Position numbers and translations under genes: made by a program. Below are positions 17,668 through 27,600 of a stretch of DNA of 64,000 nt, piece after piece. The stretch's first letter is position 1. Each line of letters begins with the position of its first letter. Source of the DNA: Bradyrhizobium sp. MOS003. Its GTDB lineage: Bacteria; Pseudomonadota; Alphaproteobacteria; Rhizobiales; Xanthobacteraceae. The stretch is from the NCBI RefSeq assembly GCF_003020125.1, contig NZ_PYFW01000009.1, positions 124,001 through 188,000 of the forward strand, read 5' to 3'. The notes beneath the pieces are model-generated. The model saw only the letters and a list, made by a program, of their open reading frames with translations. It did no database searches and was not told the origin of the DNA.

Positions 17668-19095
17668 TTAGTATTCCCGAATGCTTTCATCCAATCCGCG
17701 TAGCAATGGATAGAGGAAGTAGGAAATCACCGTGCGCTTTCCGACTTTCATTTCTGCCGTCACGGCCATACCCGGAATCAGTTGAATGCGCTCAGGGGGC
17801 AGCCGAAGGTGCGCGTCAGTCAAATCGACCAGTACGCGGTAATAGGGAGCTGGCGCACGGCGCGCACCTTCGGCTTTCGGATCCGGCGAGAACGTGTCCT
17901 GACTGATGACGCGGACCTCGCCCGTTGCAGTTCCATACTTCTGGAAAGGAAACGCTTCGAACTTGATCCGGACCGCTTGTCCAAGCGCCACCTGACCAAT
18001 GTCCCGACCCTCGACATTGACCTCCGCTTGGAGAGGCACGTCACGAGGAACCAGGACAAACAGCGTTTCCGCTTCGCGAACCACCGAGCCGACTGTCCGG
18101 TTTGCGATATCCAGCACCACGGCATCTGCCGGCGCTTGCAGGACGATCAGCTGCCGACGAAAGTCGGCTTTCTTCAATTCCTCTGCTGCGCCATTGCGCT
18201 TCGGCACGGTCTCTACCAGTTCCTGGTAGGTGGTGCGACGAAACTCCTCGGCGAAGACCTTCTGGTCAGCGCGGGCCTTGTCCAGCCGATGCGTACTATC
18301 GGCGATACTTCCACGAACGCGCGCCAAATTGCTCTCGACCTCGAGCCGTGCGTCGCGAGACAATAGGAAGTTGAGCCTCGAACCGACCTCCTTGTCCATC
18401 AGCGTGGCGCGCATGGCTTCAATTGAACGCATCGTATCGAGTCGCTGAAGGAGAACCGCCTCTTCGTTCTGCGCTGTTTTAAGATTGGCTTGAGCGGAAG
18501 CGATCTGTGCGTCGTAGTTCTGGATCTGCGCCTCATAAGAGGCCCTCCTCTGCAAGAACAACTTTCCTTGCAGGATCTGATCCGGATTCGAAAGCTCCGT
18601 GACGGAATACTCGGTTCCATTCAATTCGGCGCTCAGGCGATCGATCGACGCATCGAATCCGGCCACTTTGCCGCGCAATTGATCGCGATCCGCCTGCGAG
18701 AAAGTCGGATCGAGCGTCGCCAGAAGGTCACCGCGGTTAACGCGATCACCGGCCTTGACGTGGATCTCGCGTATGACCGACGTTTCCAACGGCTGCACGA
18801 CCAGGTTTGGACGTGTCGTGGTCAATTTTCCCTGCGCCGTGACGATCATCTCCACTTGCGAAATGGATGCCCAGGTCACCGCGAAGGCAATCAGTGCAAG
18901 CACGCTGTAGAGAGTGATACGCGCGAGCCGCGGCGGCGCTTGCTGGTCGACTTCGGTTGCATCGGACTGGAATTCGGCGATCACGGGCGCTCGCCTCGGC
19001 GCTGGCCTGAATAGCCTTCGCCGTCGCTCGACCGTTCTGGCCACGACCAGACCGTCCGGCTGCGTATCCGCGCGTGATTGCTTTATCTCCTTCAT
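17668..19095 (-). CDS. HlyD-family type I secretion periplasmic adaptor
   Basis: 475 residues. One N-terminal membrane helix (ITLYSVLALIAFAVTWASI) follows an Arg-rich cytoplasmic tail. Then come a biotinyl-lipoyl half-motif (VVQPLETSVIREIHVKAGDRVNRGDLL), a long coiled-coil hairpin of about 230 residues and the second lipoyl half (VLQAPADAVVLDI). The C-terminal beta barrel contains VNVEGRDIGQVALG and IPGMAVTAEMKVGKRTV, the standard HlyD/PrtE ending. The ATG at 19095 overlaps the transporter stop as ATGA, so the two are translationally coupled. It bridges the inner-membrane ABC exporter and an outer-membrane TolC-type channel that is not encoded here. Confidence 0.92.
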   Translation of the reverse strand: MKEIKQSRADTQPDGLVVARTVERRRRLFRPAPRRAPVIAEFQSDATEVDQQAPPRLARITLYSVLALIAFAVTWASISQVEMIVTAQGKLTTTRPNLVVQPLETSVIREIHVKAGDRVNRGDLLATLDPTFSQADRDQLRGKVAGFDASIDRLSAELNGTEYSVTELSNPDQILQGKLFLQRRASYEAQIQNYDAQIASAQANLKTAQNEEAVLLQRLDTMRSIEAMRATLMDKEVGSRLNFLLSRDARLEVESNLARVRGSIADSTHRLDKARADQKVFAEEFRRTTYQELVETVPKRNGAAEELKKADFRRQLIVLQAPADAVVLDIANRTVGSVVREAETLFVLVPRDVPLQAEVNVEGRDIGQVALGQAVRIKFEAFPFQKYGTATGEVRVISQDTFSPDPKAEGARRAPAPYYRVLVDLTDAHLRLPPERIQLIPGMAVTAEMKVGKRTVISYFLYPLLRGLDESIREY

Positions 19096-21305
19096 GCAAT
19101 CTGCTTCATCTGTTGGTTCCACAAATGCCTGTAGATGGTGCATTTCGACAGGAGGTGGTCGTGGCGATCCACGTCAACGATTCGGCCGCGGTCCATCACC
19201 AGGATCTGGCTTGCTTCGGTCAGCATTGACAGCCGATGCGAGACGATGATGACGGTACGCCCTGCCGCCAAACGGCGGAGATTGCGCCTGATGATCATTT
19301 CGCTTTCGGAGTCGAGGGCACTCGTCGCTTCGTCGAAAATCACGATCCGTGGATTGACGATCAGAGCCCTCGCAATCGCGAGCCGCTGCTTCTGCCCGCC
19401 GGACAGGTTCGAGGCGTCTTCCTCGAGCATGGTGTCGAAGCCACGGGGCAACCGCTCGATGAACTCGTCGGCGCCTGCGAGCTGCGCCGCAGCGACGACT
19501 TCGGCAAAGGTCGCGTCACGTTTCACGCAGGCGATATTGTCGCGAACCGTCCCGCGAAACAGGAAATTATCCTGCAAGACGATTCCAAGGTTTCGGCGCA
19601 GGTGTGCCAGGTCGAGCTCCCTCGAATCATATCCGTCGATACGGAGCAGCCCCTGCTGCACCGGATACATGCCCGAAATCAGCCGTGTGAGCGTCGTCTT
19701 GCCGGAGCCGCTCCGGCCCACGATCCCGAAGATCGAGCCTGGCTCGACGGCGAAGGAGACATCATCAAGCGCCGGCGCTCCCTCAGCTCCGTAGCGAAAA
19801 GAAACACTCTCGAACTCGATTTTGCCGGCAAGGTCGGGCCGCAGCCCGTCTTTCTTGCCATCACGCTCAGGCTTCTGATTCATTACCTCGCCGAGCATTT
19901 TCACGGCAAGAGCAACTTCCTGGTATTCGTGCACCATGGTCACGAGCTGGACCAATGGTCCGGAGACCCTCCCGGCCAACATGTTGAAGGCGACCAGCGC
20001 GCCGATTGTCATTTCTCCAGCGAAGACATCGAGCGCTCCCACAGCGATAATCCCAAGCGTCATGATCTTCTCGAGAAATCCGGTGAGCGCCTGGGCGCCG
20101 GCGGAAATCTTTTCGACACCGAATCGCATGGTCACCGACTGTGCACAGCGGCTATCCCAAATCCTGCCCTGCACGGGCTCCATCCCCAGCGACTTCACAG
20201 TGCGCATACCGTGAACTGTTTCGACGAGGAGAGCCTGCCGCGCACCTTCCGCCTGGTACAGATCGTAAAGACGTCGCCGGAAAGGGCCCATGAGCAGGCC
20301 GACAACAGCGCCGCTCGCGGCAGTGAAAGCCAGAACCATAAGCGTCAACTTGACGCTGTAGAGCGCAAGTACCGGCAGGAAGACGAATAACGAGAGCGCG
20401 TCGAGGGTGGTTAAGAATAGTCGCCCGGTCAGAAACTCACGGATCCGCGCCGCTTGCTGCATGTGCTTGACCAACACCCCCGCTGCCATGTGCTCGAAGA
20501 AGGTAACCGGCAGCCCGAGGAGATGACCGAACGTCTTTGTAGCGACTCGAATGTCGACCTTATTGGTCGCATAAAGCAGCAGGTAGCGCCGCAGAAAGCC
20601 GAATATCGCGTCAAAGACGAGTGCTGCGGCCGCCCCTGCCGCGAGTACGTAGAGCGTGGTGAAGCTCTCGTGAACCAGAACTTTGTCGATGACGAGCTGG
20701 AAAAAGATCGGGATGACGAGGCCCAAAGCATAGAGCAGGATGGCGGCAATCGCGACGTCCCTAAACAGTCGCCATTGAGGAAGCAATTCCGGCACGAACC
20801 ACCGGAGGCCGAAACTCCTGCGACCATCCTGTGTCAACTGCTCCCGCTTGATCAGGATCGTGTGACCGGCCCATTGGGCACAGAACCGGTCCCGGTCGAC
20901 AACCAAGACCTCGTCCTTGCGGTCGGCGAGCGGGTCGAAGACGCTGACGACCTCAGTGCCCTCGGCTCCCAGTCCTGCACCAAGGACAACGATCCAGTTG
21001 CCATTGGTGAGCCGAGCCAGCGCCGGATAGGCTTCTCCGAGACGGATCAGCGCAGCCCAGTCCATTTTCGTGCTTCTCGCGCGCAGGCCTGCATCCTTCG
21101 CCATGCGCAACAGGAGATTCAACGAGAGCGGGCCGGCTACGGCATAGGCGTGCTTCAGACGCTCGACCGGCAGGTCGATGCCATGATGACCGGCAATCTT
21201 GGACAGGCATTCCAATGCCGTCCGCATCGCCAATCCAGGCGGGTCTGCAACCCGGCCTTTCGCGCCATCAGCGGCGTCAATTTCACCGGAAGTTCGAAGA
21301 GACAT
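19092..21305 (-). CDS. Type I secretion ABC transporter (permease-ATPase) with C39-like domain
   Basis: About 737 residues. N-terminal residues 1-130 form a peptidase-C39-like domain without the DCG-x2-CL catalytic cysteine motif (here TALECLSKIAGHHG), as in HlyB-type exporters that bind but do not cleave their substrate. A six-helix membrane domain follows. The ATPase has GRSGSGKTTL (Walker A), LSGGQKQR (signature), IVIFDEATSALD (Walker B) and the HRLS switch. I take the ATG at 21305; upstream alternatives run into the preceding gene. It should export the giant protein encoded at 21617-28489. Confidence 0.93.
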   Translation of the reverse strand: MSLRTSGEIDAADGAKGRVADPPGLAMRTALECLSKIAGHHGIDLPVERLKHAYAVAGPLSLNLLLRMAKDAGLRARSTKMDWAALIRLGEAYPALARLTNGNWIVVLGAGLGAEGTEVVSVFDPLADRKDEVLVVDRDRFCAQWAGHTILIKREQLTQDGRRSFGLRWFVPELLPQWRLFRDVAIAAILLYALGLVIPIFFQLVIDKVLVHESFTTLYVLAAGAAAALVFDAIFGFLRRYLLLYATNKVDIRVATKTFGHLLGLPVTFFEHMAAGVLVKHMQQAARIREFLTGRLFLTTLDALSLFVFLPVLALYSVKLTLMVLAFTAASGAVVGLLMGPFRRRLYDLYQAEGARQALLVETVHGMRTVKSLGMEPVQGRIWDSRCAQSVTMRFGVEKISAGAQALTGFLEKIMTLGIIAVGALDVFAGEMTIGALVAFNMLAGRVSGPLVQLVTMVHEYQEVALAVKMLGEVMNQKPERDGKKDGLRPDLAGKIEFESVSFRYGAEGAPALDDVSFAVEPGSIFGIVGRSGSGKTTLTRLISGMYPVQQGLLRIDGYDSRELDLAHLRRNLGIVLQDNFLFRGTVRDNIACVKRDATFAEVVAAAQLAGADEFIERLPRGFDTMLEEDASNLSGGQKQRLAIARALIVNPRIVIFDEATSALDSESEMIIRRNLRRLAAGRTVIIVSHRLSMLTEASQILVMDRGRIVDVDRHDHLLSKCTIYRHLWNQQMKQIA

Positions 21306-21606
21306 TATGAGTCCGTGGGGAGTTGGGCGTGAGCGCATCGCGTACGACCGACGCACCGTTGGGCGACTCAACCGGCTGATTCCGCCGGATCACGCCCGCG
21401 TCGACCAACCCCTGAAGCGCCTTCTGCATCACATCGACCGAATTGGCGAAGGATTCGACCGAAAAGATCAGCCGCTGAGAAAACACGCGTTTCGGGACAT
21501 TGTTTGCGTCACGCTCCGTCGGTGAAAGACTGACCAGATCGACGCGGACGATGGTTCCACTAACGGTAATCTCTTCGATTCCGTCGGTATAAAGTTCGGC
21601 GTGCAT
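21283..21606 (-). CDS. Unrecognised 107-residue protein of the secretion cassette
   Basis: I do not recognise the family. The protein starts MHAELYTDGIEEITVSGTIV, is mixed alpha/beta without a signal peptide or membrane helix, and has a middle segment RLIFSVESFANSVDVMQKAL. Its 3' end overlaps the start region of the ABC exporter by about 20 bases, and it begins ten bases after the giant substrate gene stops, so it belongs to the operon. A cytoplasmic accessory role for the type I substrate (chaperone or ATPase regulator) fits the position but is inference. Confidence 0.6.
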   Translation of the reverse strand: MHAELYTDGIEEITVSGTIVRVDLVSLSPTERDANNVPKRVFSQRLIFSVESFANSVDVMQKALQGLVDAGVIRRNQPVESPNGASVVRDALTPNSPRTHNVSSNFR

Positions 21607-21616
21607 CTAGTGTCTC

Positions 21617-24600
21617 CTATGCTGCGAGCTGCTGCCTGAAAACCACGTCAACGCCGTAGCTCGTTGCGTTGTAAGTGTTGGTCGGAAACAGACTATCCGT
21701 CCCGTACGCAAAGACACCGTTGCCGTTGATCGATGCCGAGGATGGGGCCGTCAGAGGTCCGTTGGTAATTGCGTTGGCGAGGAGGCCCGGATCGGATGCA
21801 TAATTCCCGGCGGTGTGATAGGAGGCGACGTAGGTCGTTCCCGGCATGATCGTCACGGGCGTGGCAAAATTGACCTGCTGCCAGCCGTCGGCCGTTTCGC
21901 TGGTAAAGGTCGCAGTTGCCAGCAAATTTCCGGTGCTGCTCCAAAGATCCGCAACGTGGGTGCCCGTGTTGGATGGGCCCTTGTAAAAACGAATGCCGAC
22001 GACATCGCCTGGCGCAGACGACTGAAATTTGACGCCAAGTTCCACTGACTGTGGATCATTCGCCGCCACAATGCTGGGCTCATCACTTGCGCTGAACAGG
22101 CGCACAGTCGTCGAAGACGCAGCGGTCACATTGAGAGCGACGGATGTAATGGCGGTGCCACCATGGCCGTCGGAGATGCTATAGGCGAAGGACGCCGTTC
22201 CCGTGTAGCCGGTCGTCGGAGTGAAGATCACGCTGTTGCTTTGGGCGTTGAAGTTGGCGACGCCATTCACACCGCCGCTCGCGCCCGTAATCGTGAGCGT
22301 ATCGCCATCGGGATCGGTATCGTTGGCAAGCAATACCGAGGCCGGGATCGCGAAGGGGACGTTCTGCGTGGCGTAGAGGCCACTGTCGTTCGCAGCGACT
22401 GGTAACTGGTTGGCGCCGCCGCTCGAGCTGTTGAACACGACATCCACCCAGTAGTTGCTTGAGTTATAGCTGCTGGTCGGGAAAAGATTGGTTGTTCCGT
22501 AGCTGTAGACGCCATTGATGCTCGCCGGAGCCGTGAGCGGACCGTTGGTGCGAGCGGTGGTGAAGTAGTTGGTGGTGGAGGCATAGTGGCCGTTGCTGTG
22601 AAAGCTCGCGACGTAGGTGGTGCCGGCCGCGATGGACAGGGGATTGCTGAACGTGAGGGTCTGCCAACCGCTGCCGCTCTCGTTGGTGAAAGTTGCGCTC
22701 GCCAGTAGCGTGCCGGTGCTGCTCCACAACGAGCCCGTATGAGTACCGAGGTCATCTGCACTCTTGAAGTACTTGATACCGCTGATCGTGCCTGCCACAG
22801 ACGACGTGAATTTCACCCCGAGGTTGACTTGGGAGGTATCCGAATTCGACCGTATCGCCGGGGTATCTGAGATCGAGAACAGGCTAACCGTTGAAGGAAC
22901 TGGCGACACTGCGATATCCAATGTCTCACTGCCAGTGAGGTTACCGAGATCAGCAGCAGAGACCGTAACGGTGAACGTACCAAGGTCCGCAGACGTCGGC
23001 GTGCCGCTAAAGGTGCGGGTCGACGCATTGAACGCGAGCCAGGCGGGAAGGGTTGAGCCGCCCGCGGTTGCGGTGTAGGTGAGCGAGTCGCCGGAATCGA
23101 TGTCCGTGAAGGTGCCGGCGGGCAGCGTCAGCGAGAACGCCGAGCCAACGGTTGCAGCCTGGCTGGCGGTCTGAATCGCCAGCACCGGTGCGTCGTTGGC
23201 GCCATGAATGGTGACAGTGAGCGTGGCCGAAGACGGGACGCCCACAGAGTCCCGCATCGTATAGCTAAAGACATCTGTCAACGTATTGGTCGGCAGCCGC
23301 AGGGCCTGCACAGCTACATCGTTCTCATTCAGCGCGTAAGTGAAGGCACCCGACGGGTTGAGCATCAAGGTGCCGTGCGCGCCCGCGAGCGCTGAGCCGG
23401 GTGTGACGTTGGTCGAGCCGAAGCTGACTGCAGTGACAGTCTTGGTGTCACCGGCATCGGGATCGATATCGTTGGCCAAAACATTGCCGATGGCCGCTAT
23501 GCCGCCCGTGCCGTTGTTTACGCCACCCTTCTCGGTCGCATCAGCGGCGTCCGCGACCGCGGTTGGCGGCGTATTTGTGGCCGAGGAGGAGCCGTTGAAG
23601 ACGACATCGACCCAGTAGTTGGAGGATTTGAAGGTACTGGTCGGGAACGCGCTTCCAGATCCGTAGCTATAGACTCCGTTGGCGCCAGCCGGAGCCGTCA
23701 ACTGGCCGTTGCCAAGCGATGTCGCGAAATAGTTCTGGGTACCGGAATAATTACCGTTGGTGTGATAGGACGCAACGTAGGTTGTATCTGCCGTGATGGC
23801 TACGGGATTGGAGAAATTGACCTGCTGCCAGCCGCTGGCCGTCTCGTTCGTGAATGTAGCAGTTGCAAGCAGGGTTCCGGTCGAGCTCCAGAGATCCGCA
23901 ATATGGGGACCGGTATTCAACGATCCCTTGTAGAAGCGCAGGCCGGTTATTGTCCCGTTCACGGATGCGGTGAACTTGACCCCGACTTCGACGGGGCTGG
24001 TATCGCCGGAATTGGCGACGTTTGGCGCATCGCTGGTGCCGAACAGGCTCTGCGCGGAGACAGGATAGTTGACCTTGAGCGACACCTGGCCGGACCCGCT
24101 TTGGCCGCTCGTGTCCGTGATCGTGTAGGTGAAACTCGCCGCCCCGGCATAGCCAGCGGTGGGAGTAAAGGTCACGGTCTGGTTCTGCGAATTGTAGCTT
24201 ACGCTTCCATTGGAAGGGCCACCGACGCTGGTAAGCGAGAAAGCCAACCCGGACGGGTTCGTGTCGTTCGCGAGCAGCGTTGATGACGAAATGTTCAGCA
24301 CGCCATTTTGGCTAACCGTGAAGCCGCTGTCGGCGTTAGCTTGTGGGACACTGGTGGCGGAGGAGCCGTTGAAGACGACATCGACCCAGTAGTTGGAGGA
24401 TTTGAAGGTACTCGTCGGGAACGCGCTTCCAGATCCGTAGCTATAGACTCCGTTGGCGCCAGCCGGAGCCGTCAACTGGCCGTTGCCAAGCGACGTCGCG
24501 AAATAATTCTGGGTACCGGAATAATTACCGTTGGTGTGATAGGACGCGACGTAGGTTGTGCCTGCCGTGATGGCCACGGGATTGGAGAAATTGACCTGCT

Positions 24601-27600
24601 GCCAGCCGCTGGCCGTCTCGTTCGTGAATGTCGCAGTTGCAAGCAGGGTTCCGGTCGAGCTCCAGAGATCCGCAATATGGGGGCCGGTATTCAACGATCC
24701 CTTGTAGAAGCGCAGGCCGGTTATTGTCCCGCTCACGGATGCGGTAAACCTGACGCCAACTTCGATGGGGCTGGTATCGCCGGAATTGGCGACGTTTGGC
24801 GCATCGCTGGTGCCGAACAGGCTCTGCGCGGAGACAGGATAGTTGACCTTGAGCGACACCTGGCCAGACCCGCTTTGGCCGCTCGTGTCCGTGATCGTGT
24901 AGGTGAAACTCGCCGCCCCGGCATAGCCAGCGGTGGGAGTAAAGGTCACGGTCTGGTTCTGCGAATTGTAGCTTACGCTTCCATTGGAAGGGCCACCGAC
25001 GCTGGTAAGCGAGAAAGCCAACCCGGACGGGTTGGTGTCGTTCGCGAGCAGCGTTGATGACGAAATGTTCAGCACGCCATTTTGGCTAACGGTGAAGCCG
25101 CTGTCGTCGTGAGCTTGCGGCGACGTCAGGCCAGAATCCGTGAAAACGACGTCCACCCAGTAATTCGCGGCATCAATGGAGGAAGCATTGCTGGGGAAGA
25201 TCGGGCTACTGCCATACGCATAGACGCCGTTGAGGCTGCTACCGGGCGCGGTGAGCGCACCCTTCGTCAGACCATCATAGTCGATGAAGTAGAAGTCGGT
25301 TGAGGAATAATGGCCGGTGTTCGTGTGATACGACGCAACATACGTGACGCCGGCCTGCACACTGACCGGCGTCGCAAAATCAACCTGCTGCCAGCCGCTC
25401 GCGGTTTCACCGCTAAAGGTGGCGCTCGCAAGCAGCGTGCCGTTTGTAGTCCAGAGATCACCGATATGGGTACCGGTATTCTCAGGCCCCTTGTAGAAGC
25501 GAATGCCGGTGATCTTGCCCGACACGGCAGGAACGAATTTGACGCCAAGCTCAACCGCGCCGGAATCGCTGTTCGAGATCACCGCAGGCGTATCGGTTGA
25601 ACTGAATAGTGTCGTGTTGGAAGATGGTGTGACCGTGTAGCTAGTGCCCGCACCGGGTGTTTGCAGGTTCAGACTGTCGTCGACCGCCCTGGTTTTGAGA
25701 GAATATGTTCCCTGAGCGCCTGTGACGAACGTGTACGACCACGTCACGTTCGCCGCGCCGACATTGCTGTTGGCTGGATGCCAGGTCATTCCACCATCGG
25801 TGGAGATTTCGACGCCGGCAATCCTTCCACCTACGTCGGTGGCCGTCCCCGTCACCGTGATCGATTGCCCCTCGACAACGCTGGTAGCCGAGAGATTGGT
25901 GATACCAGAGGTCGGCGCCGTACCGTCTGTCGACTGGATCGCGGCAACCAAGCTCGCCTGCAGCGTCGCCGGCTGAACCCCCATGTCGGCGAACAGGTTA
26001 ACCATCGCCTGCTGGACATTGGGATCTACCGGAGTCGCAGGCCCGTCGTGGTCGGTAGCAAGCGCCCACGGCCAGTTGATTGAACCAGCTGAGAATATCA
26101 GTGCGCCACTGACGGGATCCCGATGCAGCACGAGATTGTGGGTAGCCGTGCCATTTCCGAACGTGTTGCCATAATCAAGCAGATACTTTCCGTCCACATT
26201 GACTGTTGAAGACGAAACACTGACCAACCCAGCTGGGCGAAATCCGTTGTCCGGCGCGACGTCCCATTCAACGCCTAATATGCCAGGCACGAGCGAGGCG
26301 GTCTGCCCGGGTGACGTCTGCGCGACGGCCGAATTGCGCCAGAAGCGCAATTGCGTCATTGAGTACGGTATCGTGATCGTATCGTACCGAAATGCGTTGA
26401 CCGCGAACAAGGTACCGGTCAATTGATTCGAGGGAAGAGGCGTCGATCCGAACCGCGGGTCAGAGTAATTGCCGGTCGCCTGACCTGTTGGATCAAGCAA
26501 CGCATTTGCGTGCGTATCCTTGTAGCTAATGAGCGTGCGGTTGGCTGATCCGCTGCCATCGATGCTGGGTGCCAACCTTGTTTTCCAGAAAATCTCGTTG
26601 CCCGTGAGAAACGCAAGGTTCACGCCAGCGTGCGCTGCGGCTTCTACGTTGGCGCGCTGAGCTTCGGTCCAATACTCGTCATGCCCCGCGTCCATGAAGA
26701 CCTTGTGATTGAGCAATAACGAGCCGTTAGTCGCAGCATCGATTCCGGAAATGTAAGAGACATCGTACCCGTTCTGCTCAAGCCAATAGATGGCCGCAAT
26801 CTCAGCCGTGAACGGGGAGTCTCCCCCCTCGGAGAAGGTTCCAGTGCCGTCACGCGTTACGAGCGGGCGATTGTAACTGACCGCATAGGCTGATCCGTTG
26901 ATGCCCGGGCCATTCCCGAAATAAAGGTTGGCCCCTCCCCAACCGTTGTAGGCTTGCCAGTCCTCATCACTTGTCTGCAGGACGATGTCGCTGTGCGAAG
27001 CGTCGTTCCTTATGATGAACGGGATCTGAAAAATCTCGCTGCCGTTGACGACGCTGGCGAAGTAGACGCCCGAGGCCGCATCGGTTGGTATGCTCCACGA
27101 GTCGGTTACGCTCCAGTTGCCGGCGTCTACAAGACCGGTCGACGGATCACTCAATGGAGCGGGTTGGACGACCGCAGCTGCGGCCTGATGCTGCAGGCTC
27201 GTAACTAGCCTGGCGCCATCGCCACCGTAGTAGCCCAGCCGGTAGACATCGATGTGATAGTTCGGATTGCCGGTCAGGTTGTTGATCTTGAATTGGACCG
27301 TCCCCCCGACATTGGTGCTGATTGCTGTCGCAAACCCCTGGGTCAGAGTCGAATTGTCGCCCGGCTGGATCTCCCAGACGCTTCTCGGCGTGCCTGGCTT
27401 CTGGTTCTCCAGCACGATGGAATTCGTGGGAGGATCCGAGACAATGGTGCCTCCCTGCCCATCGCTTTCGAATTTCCAATTCAAGTCCATCCCCGAGAAC
27501 AGCAAGGTGACATTGGCCGCACCATTGCTGAAATCGACTACGCTGATATTCGAGCTAATGTCGTAGTTGACGGTCGCAGACATCGACGATGTGAAGGGTA

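Noticed and set aside
23591..25089. Repeats in the giant gene as a CRISPR or satellite array.
   Set aside because: The unit is 774 bases, in frame and codes for protein domains; there are no short repeats with unique spacers.
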